A stretch of DNA of 64,000 nt. Origin: Leptospira tipperaryensis. Its GTDB lineage: Bacteria > Spirochaetota > Leptospiria > Leptospirales > Leptospiraceae. Below the pieces are notes generated by a model. The model was not told the DNA's origin, ran no database searches, and saw only the letters and a program-made list of their open reading frames with translations. Below are positions 57,397 through 64,000 of the stretch, one piece after another. The stretch covers positions 553,501 through 617,500 of the forward strand of contig NZ_CP015217.1 in NCBI RefSeq assembly GCF_001729245.1. Direction: 5' to 3'. A program made the position numbers and the translations under genes. The first letter of the stretch is position 1; the number at the start of each line of letters is the position of its first letter.

Positions 57397-57406
57397 CGAA
57401 ACAAAA

Positions 57407-58327
57407 TTACTGATTACTTTTCGCGTTAGACGACATTTTCAAAAAGTAAGCATTGGTATCATACCAGAGTTGACCGAGATGAAGAGCGTTGGTCGCTTCC
57501 AAGTGATCGATTCCAGTAGTCAAAAGAGGAATAGAAGGCCCGCCTTTCCAGGTTCCCCATCTTTGAGAAGAATCCGGAACCACACCGTCGTTCGCGATGC
57601 TCATTCCGTAGAAAGGAGCTCCGATCGCACAGATTGGATAGATAATTCCCATCGCAGGATGTTGAATCAAATCAGGAACAGAAATTGTAGATCCGTAAGA
57701 GAAATATTTCACTCCGGAAACGTTCGGAGCCGCAGCGTTCAAAGCTTTCAAACCGTCAGTGGTCAGAAGTTTTAGGGCAGCCGTCGCATTTTGGCTGGAA
57801 TCTCCGTAAACAAATCCGATTACCGCATTGAGCACTGTGGAAACATAAGGAAGCGCCCAACTAGGAATTACAGTCGCAACGATGTTTGCAACCGGGCTTC
57901 CTTGGTGAGGCGTGTTCAAAGTAGTGAGAGTCGCCACTTTGGAACTCATGGAAAGATTCGATACCATATAACGTGCATCCAGACCACCTTGTGAGTGACC
58001 GATGATATGCACTTTACCGGTGTAATTGTTTGCGGCCATTGCCGCGAGGATTGCAGTTTTTAACTGTGAGGCCCTGCTGGAGCTGGAGTTCAGCGCAGTT
58101 ACGGAAGGAGTCAGTACGGTCGCACCTTGACTAGTCAGATACGCCGCGTTTCCACCCCAATAATCGATTACGGTGGAACCGTTTCCCCAACCGAACAAAC
58201 CGTGAGCTAACACGATTGGATAGGACCCGGAAAGGGGCTTGCTGGTGGAGCCGCCGCCGGACGCAGATAGAACGCTTGTTATTAAAAAAACAAGCAATAC
58301 GCTTAATATTCTCATCACTTTTTTCAT
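57407..58327 (-). CDS. Secreted triacylglycerol lipase, copy 1
   Basis: From ATG 58327, after GAGGTAAA, the product is 306 residues with signal peptide (ILSVLLVFLITSVLSA). It is an alpha/beta hydrolase of the bacterial lipase family I type: oxyanion segment LAHGLFGWG, nucleophile S112 in GHSQGG, likely acid Asp in ANDGVVP and His in TGIDHLE. These match the Pseudomonas-type lipase core. It should cleave long-chain lipids outside the cell, which suits an organism that feeds on fatty acids. No foldase gene of LifO type is recognised nearby. It is one of two tandem paralogues and about 70 percent alike by eye. Confidence 0.88.
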   Translation of the reverse strand: MKKVMRILSVLLVFLITSVLSASGGGSTSKPLSGSYPIVLAHGLFGWGNGSTVIDYWGGNAAYLTSQGATVLTPSVTALNSSSSRASQLKTAILAAMAANNYTGKVHIIGHSQGGLDARYMVSNLSMSSKVATLTTLNTPHQGSPVANIVATVIPSWALPYVSTVLNAVIGFVYGDSSQNATAALKLLTTDGLKALNAAAPNVSGVKYFSYGSTISVPDLIQHPAMGIIYPICAIGAPFYGMSIANDGVVPDSSQRWGTWKGGPSIPLLTTGIDHLEATNALHLGQLWYDTNAYFLKMSSNAKSNQ

Positions 58328-58567
58328 TTTGTATTTACCTCGTGCTCTTTGGAAAGAGCGCAGGAAGCAAGATAATAAAGAATAAACGACATTCAAGAAA
58401 AAAATGTTAAGCGAAGTGAGTTATTTAATTTTTTATTAAATAACGTACGTTTGTTATATAAAATTTTTAGATAAGTTTTATATAATTAGAATATAAGTAA
58501 AATAGAATATTCTTCTGCATTTTTTGAATTGTATTGAGGCGAGGCGCTGTTTGGGTTCGCAAAAGAT

Positions 58568-58594
58568 ATCCCGTGGCGATTTTTACCACGGGAT
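58568..58594. other. Hairpin between the two lipase genes
   Basis: ATCCCGTGG (58568-58576) pairs perfectly with CCACGGGAT (58586-58594). On the minus strand a short T run (ATCTTTTG) follows, so it could be a weak terminator of the upstream lipase (copy 2). Confidence 0.5.
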
Positions 58595-58634
58595 CCAGTT
58601 ACAGAGGAGTCGATTTGCGCTGATTAGGAAGCAA

Positions 58635-58660
58635 GTCATAACTCGGTAGGGAGTTATGAC
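58635..58660. other. Second hairpin between the lipase genes
   Basis: GTCATAACTC (58635-58644) pairs perfectly with GAGTTATGAC (58651-58660) with a six-base loop. No T run is on either side. It sits 25 bases after the stop of lipase copy 2 on the minus strand and may protect its 3' end. Confidence 0.45.
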
Positions 58661-58685
58661 AATGGATTCTATTTTTTAGAAATGT

Positions 58686-59606
58686 TTACTGATTGCTCTT
58701 CGCGTTAGACGCCATTTTAAGAAAATAAGCGTTTGAATCATACCAGAGCGAACCCATATAAAGAGTGTTCGGAGCTTCTAAGTGATCGATCCCAGTTGTG
58801 AGTAAAGGAATAGAAGGCCCGCCTTTCCAAGTTCCCCATCTTTGAGAAGAATCCGGAACTACGCCGTCGTTCGCGATGCTGAGTCCGTAAAACGGTCCTC
58901 CGATCGCACAGATCGGTTGTAGTAATCCCATGAGTGGGTGTTGGATTAAATCCGGAATGGAAATCGTGGAACCGTAAGAGAAATATTTCACCGAAGAATT
59001 GTTCGGTGTATTCGTGTTAAAGGTTTTCAAGGTTTCCGTTGTAAACATCTTGAGAGCGGCAGAAGCGTTCTGATTGGATTGACCTAAAACGATTTTTACA
59101 ACAGATCCTACTACGATTGAAACCGAAGGAAGAAGCCAGCTTGGAATTACGGCTAACATGATGTTGGCGATCGGGCTTCCTCTGTGAGGAGTATTGAGGG
59201 TTGTTAAGGATGCGATCTTACTCGCCATTCCTAAATTTGCGATCATATATCTGGAATCCAAGCCGCCTTGGGAATGTCCGATGATATGAACCTTGCCTGT
59301 GTAATTATTAGCCGCGAGAGCTGCTAAAATTTGAGACTTGAGTTGAACCGCTCTTGCTGAACTGGATTCAAGGGATGTAACGGTCGGAGTGAGAACGGTA
59401 GCTCCTTGATTTCGCAGATAAACCGCGTTGCCTCCCCAATAGTCAGTGATCGTGGACCCATTTCCCCAACCAAGAGTACCGTGTGCCAGGATGATTGGAT
59501 AACTTCCGGAAAGAGGTTTGCTGGAGGAACCCCCGCCGGATGCATACGTAACGTTCGTTATTAAAAACGCTAATACAAACAAAATTCTTAAATTCACTTT
59601 TCTCAT
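58686..59606 (-). CDS. Secreted triacylglycerol lipase, copy 2
   Basis: From ATG 59606, after AAAAGGTGA, the product is 306 residues, the same length as copy 1. It has the signal peptide ILFVLAFLITNVTYA, oxyanion segment LAHGTLGWG, S112 in GHSQGG, Asp in ANDGVVP and His in TGIDHLE. The catalytic set is complete, so both copies are probably active. Differences cluster in the middle (about 165-215), the lid-side region that shapes substrate choice, so the copies may prefer different lipids. Copy 1 lies 358 bases downstream on the same strand, with two hairpins between. Confidence 0.88.
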   Translation of the reverse strand: MRKVNLRILFVLAFLITNVTYASGGGSSSKPLSGSYPIILAHGTLGWGNGSTITDYWGGNAVYLRNQGATVLTPTVTSLESSSARAVQLKSQILAALAANNYTGKVHIIGHSQGGLDSRYMIANLGMASKIASLTTLNTPHRGSPIANIMLAVIPSWLLPSVSIVVGSVVKIVLGQSNQNASAALKMFTTETLKTFNTNTPNNSSVKYFSYGSTISIPDLIQHPLMGLLQPICAIGGPFYGLSIANDGVVPDSSQRWGTWKGGPSIPLLTTGIDHLEAPNTLYMGSLWYDSNAYFLKMASNAKSNQ

Positions 59607-59732
59607 TTTCTTCACCTTTTCTATTTCAATTGGAACGCTCTGGACCGTAGATTTTGAAAGGGAATCGGGCAAGTAAAAAAAGAAAACCAGCGTTCATTCT
59701 TTGAAAATTATTTTACAAAAGCATAATATATA

Positions 59733-59744
59733 TCGAACGTTCGA
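59733..59744. promoter_or_regulatory. Perfect palindrome upstream of lipase copy 2
   Basis: TCGAACGTTCGA is a perfect 12-bp palindrome 127 bases upstream of the lipase start, next to TATATATTATG on the same (minus) strand, which could be a -10 region. It may be an operator, but no regulator is known and the site occurs once here. Confidence 0.25.
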
Positions 59745-59890
59745 AATTTAAACTGAGCTTTTGTGGACGCACTATGGAGAATGGATGTAGAATTCTTCCG
59801 GATGTGTTGGTTAGAAAAGGCCGAGTGGAAAGAATATTCTAAATTCTTAATGTGTTAGAACGTTAGTAATTCCGCTCGAGCAATTTGTTT

Positions 59891-60787
59891 TTACTTTGAG
59901 CTGCAGTCTCGAATCTTTCTTGGGTTTTGAATCTTAGGGAAATCGGAAAAAGAAGGAAAGGGGCTTGCTTCCATTTTGATAGGGCCTTGATCTGCGGGGC
60001 TGATTCCAACGGAACCGAAGGACGTGGGCGGATAAAAACAAAGTGGGAACTCATTCGTTTTTTGGAGAATCGGTTTTTCTTTTGAAATCGAATAAACAGA
60101 TTCGGAAATTTGAATATAGATCCGATCCGATTTTTGAGACCAACGCAATCGATGTAAGGGAGTTTCTTTCCATTCCGGAAGTGGGATTCGAGATACAATC
60201 CGTAGGGAAGAATCCGTTTCGGAACTTCTCCGCAACCAAAGAAACTCAGGCTGAAGAAATTCCAAGTCCGCGTCCGGAACGGCAAGGACGAGAATTAGGG
60301 AATTGCCATCCGGTGAAGGGATGAGCTGCAACACGATCTGGCCGGGTTTTAGATGTGTGGAAATCGAAATTTCTTTTTTTCCATCCAGGCTGAGTGCGGA
60401 CGGGATTCTTGAAAAGCTTCCATATTGATCGTCTTTTCCTCCGATCCAATACAAGGATCTCGTTCCGGAGTGAAAGTAAACGGTTCCCGGTAAAATCCAT
60501 GATGAGAATGGAATCTGATCGATAGGATTTGAAGATTCTTCCGGATGAAAGAGGCGGATCACGGAGCGATAGTTTCGTTTTAGAGTAGTTCCGGAAAGTG
60601 GATTCCAAGAATCCTTTTCTTCATAAAGAACTTCAGTTTGAACGATTTCCTTACCGGAAGAGGACCAGCCTCTTTCCAGGGTCAGAGAAGAATCCTTCCA
60701 AATCAAAAAAGAACAGGAAGGAAAGAGAAGAATGGATAAAGTATATAATAAATTCTGAATCTGTTTTGGGAGAGATTTGTATTTCAT
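59891..60787 (-). CDS. Lipoprotein of unknown function, beta-rich
   Basis: A 298-residue protein with a lipoprotein signal (LLFPSC, cysteine 25). The mature part is strand-rich with repeating WxxG- and PDGN-type turns (SLYWIGGKDDQYG, IPSPDGNSLILVLAVPDADL, KSDRIYIQISESVYSIS), suggesting a beta-propeller-like fold. No catalytic motif is seen. It lies between the lipase pair and the CHSAG hydrolase gene on the same strand, but gaps of about 95 and 285 bases argue for separate transcription. Membrane surface location and context suggest a link to lipid use, without proof. Confidence 0.65.
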   Translation of the reverse strand: MKYKSLPKQIQNLLYTLSILLFPSCSFLIWKDSSLTLERGWSSSGKEIVQTEVLYEEKDSWNPLSGTTLKRNYRSVIRLFHPEESSNPIDQIPFSSWILPGTVYFHSGTRSLYWIGGKDDQYGSFSRIPSALSLDGKKEISISTHLKPGQIVLQLIPSPDGNSLILVLAVPDADLEFLQPEFLWLRRSSETDSSLRIVSRIPLPEWKETPLHRLRWSQKSDRIYIQISESVYSISKEKPILQKTNEFPLCFYPPTSFGSVGISPADQGPIKMEASPFPSFSDFPKIQNPRKIRDCSSK

Positions 60788-60882
60788 AAAAGGAGAATGT
60801 TTAGAAATGTAAAATCGAAAGGCCTTGGATCAAGGCAACCCCGCTCGATAGAGCGGAGCTGCACACATTGACTAAGGTTGAA

Positions 60883-61716
60883 TTATCTCCAACCTTCGTT
60901 TTTCAGCTCACTGTGGTTGAGATACAATCCCGAGGTTCCAACGGAAGGCGCTCTGGTATGTCCTTGAAACTGAGTGTAAGTTACATTCGAGTTAAAAGGC
61001 CAAATCCCTTCGCTCTGTGTCAGAGAAGATTGGCACTTGCTTACGCCACCCGCCTTGTTATAAGCACAAGAAGAGTGAAAAGCGACCGCGTAGTCATCTT
61101 CACCAGGTAGAATCAGAGAAGCTCCGATCATTCCTTTATAACCAGGAACCTGATAAACGGTAACTCCGGCGGTGTTGTTGTGATTATAAGCACCTCTCGC
61201 AGTAGAAACGATCAGAGCTTTGTCCATCGCGTTTCCACCAAACCCAAAAGTAATTCCATTGAGAGCCGAAGCGAGTTCGGATCCGCCGGATGCGGCAGCC
61301 AGTGCGGTAATTTTTGTGAAATTATATCCGCGGCTGGAAGCGCTTGCTCCAAGGTTTGCGAGCCAATACTCAGTCACATAACAACCAGCGCTATGGCAAA
61401 CGATTTTGCAAGAATTAGATCCTTTGCAATATGTGTTTACCACAGTTGTAAAGTTAGTCTGTGCTCTTGCAGAACCGTAATTTCTTGGATCTGAAGTTCC
61501 ATCGTAACCAACAAACACCTTTGCTCCTGAGACAGAATTTACGCTACTTCCCCAGTAATTATTCACGTCCACAGTTCCGGTTCCGTTGTGATTCTTATCA
61601 GACTTTCCATGTACAAACACGGTGTAAGTTTGAGCGGAAAGAGTTCCCGCTAAAAGAAATACACAAAGAGCCAGTCCCATCATCAGCTTTGTTTTCAAAT
61701 TACTCATCTTTTTCAC
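60883..61716 (-). CDS. Secreted CHSAG-type serine hydrolase (lipase-like), copy 1
   Basis: A 277-residue protein with signal peptide ending LAGTLSAQ. The alpha/beta hydrolase features are the strand-oxyanion piece YTVFVHGKSD and the nucleophile S109 in CHSAGC, where the usual first Gly of GxSxG is Cys. Later segments include LILPGEDDYAVAFHSSC (likely acid region) and QGHTRAPS (likely His). Six cysteines in the mature part suggest disulfides, e.g. C107 near C112. Family is lipase- or esterase-like; substrate unknown. The GTG at 61716 is six bases from GGAG; the ATG at 61707 is the alternative start. A paralogue at 63319 is nearly identical. Confidence 0.75.
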   Translation of the reverse strand: MKKMSNLKTKLMMGLALCVFLLAGTLSAQTYTVFVHGKSDKNHNGTGTVDVNNYWGSSVNSVSGAKVFVGYDGTSDPRNYGSARAQTNFTTVVNTYCKGSNSCKIVCHSAGCYVTEYWLANLGASASSRGYNFTKITALAAASGGSELASALNGITFGFGGNAMDKALIVSTARGAYNHNNTAGVTVYQVPGYKGMIGASLILPGEDDYAVAFHSSCAYNKAGGVSKCQSSLTQSEGIWPFNSNVTYTQFQGHTRAPSVGTSGLYLNHSELKNEGWR

Positions 61717-61968
61717 TATTCTCCATTTCTTAGGGGAAAGGAAATTCCTCTCCCGCTCTAAAAGTTTGACTCTTCTAATATTAAGTCAAGTGAAGTATCT
61801 CGATTTATAAATAACGGCTAAAATAAAAAAAATTCTTTAAAAAACGCTAATTATAAATAAATACAAATGTGATTGCTCTCTCTTTGGGAGAATTTACGCT
61901 GATCCTCGAAAAATACCCTCTATTTTGCGTTATGTGCTCTTTTGGGTGAGGGATAAGAAAAGGAATTC

Positions 61969-63192
61969 ATGAAAATCGGAAACAAGTATGTGATCTATGG
62001 AGTGATTGTGTCAGCGATCCTAATTCTAACGGCGTTCGTTTTCTGGCCGGAAGAGAATGGCGGTTCTTGGTTCCAATCCGAGGCTGAAAAAAAGGAAAGA
62101 GCGGAAAGGATGGCAAGAAATTCTCCGCCGGGCGGTTCCGGTTCTTCTTTTGAAGGGGACAATAGCGGAGGATCTTTGCAGGATATAGACGATTCTATTC
62201 CTATCGAAAGAATATTAGAAGATTATAAAGAATGGTCTCAATATCCTCCGAGTTCGAGACCGCTTACCAAGTTCAATGAAGATTTGATTCGACCGTCTTT
62301 CATTCAGACGACTGCGATTCCGATGGTGGATACTGCGGACTCAAAAGAACCGAACGGTTACAGTTGTCAGTTGCAGCCTTTGACCTGGGCCGTCATCGGT
62401 TCTCAGGATCATATGAGAATTGTTTTTGATTGCAGGGGACCCGAAGGAAAAAGAATTCCGATCGAGATCAAAGGTTCTCGGATGTGGAGAGAATTTGACG
62501 GCGAGAAGTTCGGAACCTTGAGCCCCGACGTCGGAGATAACGGAGTCAACGGAGACGATGTCGCCAAGGACTTACTCTACACGTTTCAGTGGAAACCGAC
62601 TCAGAAAGACTGGGGTGATATGATTCTCGAAGTTGACTTTCGTTACGGGCCGGGTTATAAAAAAACAGGAAAATTGAATACTTCATTCTATTCTTCTCCC
62701 GGGAAACCCGCCGAGTTAAGCGGAGCGTTTTCGGATACGACGAGCGACGGTTCTCTTGTGGTTCGTGTAGGAATCAACGTTTATACCGCAGGCAATTATC
62801 ACGTGGAAGCCAATCTAAAACACGCTGAAACGGGAGAATATATAGCTTGGGCGACTTTTGATTCTAAACTTCCTTCCGGTTACGGAGAGGCCGAATTCTT
62901 ATTTTATGGTAAGTTGATTCGAGATTCCGGTCTGGACGGTCCTTACGTGATCACTGACGTAAGAGGACATAGAGTGAATCTCGCGGTCGATCCCGAATGG
63001 TTTAGCCAAGGAGACGCCGGATTAAAAAAGATCCAAGCCGCGAGAACGACCGAGCCGGATCGAGAACTGATTCTTCCCTATAAGGATTTTTTTAAGACGA
63101 AGTTTTACGACGTGAAACAGTTTACATCGAAGATCTGGGATAGCAATGAAAAACAGAGAAGGATCAAAGAGCTGGAGAGTATGGAAAGATAG
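61969..63192 (+). CDS. Membrane-anchored protein with Ig-like outer domain, between two hydrolase genes
   Basis: A 407-residue protein with one N-terminal membrane helix (IYGVIVSAILILTAFVFW) and then a Gly/Ser-rich linker (SPPGGSGSSFEGDNSGGS). A large outer domain follows. Residues about 240-350 look Ig-like (choice-of-anchor X type): AGNYHVEANLKHAETGEYIA, AEFLFYGKLIRDSGLDGPY and VITDVRGHRVNL. The C-terminus is basic and helical. It is opposite in strand to both flanking CHSAG hydrolases. It might tether or help secreted partners, as a membrane foldase does, but there is no similarity to LifO that I can see. Function unknown. Confidence 0.65.
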   Translation: MKIGNKYVIYGVIVSAILILTAFVFWPEENGGSWFQSEAEKKERAERMARNSPPGGSGSSFEGDNSGGSLQDIDDSIPIERILEDYKEWSQYPPSSRPLTKFNEDLIRPSFIQTTAIPMVDTADSKEPNGYSCQLQPLTWAVIGSQDHMRIVFDCRGPEGKRIPIEIKGSRMWREFDGEKFGTLSPDVGDNGVNGDDVAKDLLYTFQWKPTQKDWGDMILEVDFRYGPGYKKTGKLNTSFYSSPGKPAELSGAFSDTTSDGSLVVRVGINVYTAGNYHVEANLKHAETGEYIAWATFDSKLPSGYGEAEFLFYGKLIRDSGLDGPYVITDVRGHRVNLAVDPEWFSQGDAGLKKIQAARTTEPDRELILPYKDFFKTKFYDVKQFTSKIWDSNEKQRRIKELESMER

Positions 63193-63270
63193 GAATCTAA
63201 TTTAGGAAACTGGAATATTCTTCTTTTTAGATGGATTTAGAGTTCGATGAGATTGAATCGGATTCTCGCG

Positions 63271-63307
63271 AACTCCGCTCCCCATAAAGAGCGGAGTTTC
63301 TTTTTTA
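63271..63307 (+). terminator. Terminator after the membrane-anchored protein gene
   Basis: AACTCCGCTC (63271-63280) pairs with GAGCGGAGTT (63289-63298) over an eight-base loop, then TTCTTTTTT. The T run fits plus-strand termination. Confidence 0.85.
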
Positions 63308-63318
63308 GGATGGAAGAA

Positions 63319-64000
63319 TTATCTCCAACCTTCGTTTTTCAGTTCACTGTGATTCAGATACAATCCAGAAGCGCCAACGGAAGGAGCTCTCGTGTGTCCT
63401 TGAAACTGAGTGTAAGTTACATTCGAGTTAAAAGGCCAGATCCCTTCGCTCTGAGTCAAAGACGCCTGGCACTGGCTCAGTCCACCGGCTTTGTTATAAG
63501 CGCAAGAGGAGTGATACGCAACAGCGTAGTCGTCTTCGCCCGGAAGGATCAGAGATGCGCCTGCCATTCCTTTATATCCCGGAACCTGATAGATGGTAAC
63601 TCCCGCGGTGTTGTTGTGGTTGTAAGCACCTCTCGCTGTGGAAACGATAAGAGCCTTGTCCATCGAATTTCCGGCAAAACCAAAAGTTGCACCGTTCAAT
63701 GCGGACGCCAATTCAGAACCACCGGAAGCGGCTGCAAGCGCGGTTACTTTTGTGAAATTGTAACCTTTGCTGGAAGCGCTTGCTCCCAGGTTTGCGAGCC
63801 AGTATTCAGTCACGTAACAACCCGCGCTATGGCAAACGATTTTGCAGGAATTGGTTCCTTTGCAATATGTGTTCACTACAGTCGTAAAGTTGGTTTGTGC
63901 TCTCGCCGTTCCATAACTTCTTGGATCCGAAGTTCCGTCGTATCCAACGAAAACTTTCGCTCCAGAAACAGAATTCACACTTGTTCCCCAGTAGTTGTTT
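63319..64000 (-). CDS. Secreted CHSAG-type serine hydrolase, copy 2 (partial, runs off the window)
   Basis: The visible 226 codons match copy 1 at 60883 almost residue for residue, from NNYWG near the window end through SCKIVCHSAGCYV to the shared C-terminus ELKNEGWR. The nucleophile Ser, the six-cysteine pattern and LILPGEDDYAVA are all kept. The start and signal peptide lie beyond 64000. Differences are few and conservative (Ala for Ser, Lys for Arg, SQC for SKC), so the duplication is recent or the pair is kept alike by gene conversion. Two copies of a secreted hydrolase suggest dose or two expression conditions. Confidence 0.82.
   Translation of the reverse strand, partial: NNYWGTSVNSVSGAKVFVGYDGTSDPRSYGTARAQTNFTTVVNTYCKGTNSCKIVCHSAGCYVTEYWLANLGASASSKGYNFTKVTALAAASGGSELASALNGATFGFAGNSMDKALIVSTARGAYNHNNTAGVTIYQVPGYKGMAGASLILPGEDDYAVAYHSSCAYNKAGGLSQCQASLTQSEGIWPFNSNVTYTQFQGHTRAPSVGASGLYLNHSELKNEGWR

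Noticed and set aside
59733..59744. Palindrome TCGAACGTTCGA as a LexA box
   Set aside because: LexA boxes of the GAAC type have a four-base gap between half-sites, and the boxes I know for Leptospira differ; kept only as a weak possible operator.

Overview
The window looks like a piece of a Leptospira chromosome (phylum Spirochaetota), probably from the pathogen-containing clade. The basis is gene content: a DUF1577/PilZ-type protein, 7(1) septoil knot proteins, a DUF4476 protein, a PLC-lectin protein, a SulP-carbonic anhydrase fusion, many short lipoproteins and orphan two-component or cyclase signalling genes, moderate G+C, and Leptospira-like intergenic repeats built on a TAGGAACTCCTACAAAA core. 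The species cannot be named from the sequence alone. There is no rRNA, tRNA, CRISPR array, transposase or prophage. Broken genes occur at 5.8-6.1, 31.4-31.7 and 38.3-39.3 kb.

Layout. 0-7.4 kb: a secreted FAD oxidoreductase with a long C-terminal extension, a lipoprotein metallo-beta-lactamase-fold hydrolase, an SDR reductase, an SH3 protein, a broken MORN-repeat gene and a PAS histidine kinase. 7.8-13.2 kb: a secreted PI-PLC-like enzyme with a C-type-lectin tail, a GAF/PP2C phosphatase, a response regulator, and a compact module of LTxxQ lipoprotein, ECF sigma factor and one-TM protein behind a textbook ECF promoter (like CnrX/CnrH/CnrY). 13.6-23.2 kb: a ferredoxin-like protein, an ABC-permease-adaptor exporter, a membrane AraC regulator, a YHYH-YwqK-SCO lipoprotein cluster, ssb and a BASS transporter. 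23.4-31.4 kb: an unusual HisI-like protein, MltG, a four-gene glycosylation operon and a TPR protein.

31.8-49.1 kb: a DUF2339-DUF3999 fusion, an acyl-CoA dehydrogenase, small secreted proteins, two pseudogenes, an adenylate cyclase, two tandem septoil-knot proteins, an atypical SDR, a short UvrD-like helicase, DedA, a lipocalin-like protein and a DUF1577 protein. 49.5-57.3 kb: a bicarbonate transporter-carbonic anhydrase fusion followed by a TolC plus CzcA-type metal efflux pair that lacks an adaptor gene. 57.4-64 kb: two tandem secreted lipases, a lipoprotein, and two secreted CHSAG-type serine hydrolases on either side of a membrane-anchored protein; the last hydrolase runs off the window.

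The observations most worth following are the HisI-like protein, whose DCDxD metal motif is missing from its normal place but present in an N-terminal extension; the CnrYXH-like metal or envelope stress module with its predicted self-promoter; and the septoil-knot pair in which one copy has lost exactly one repeat unit.
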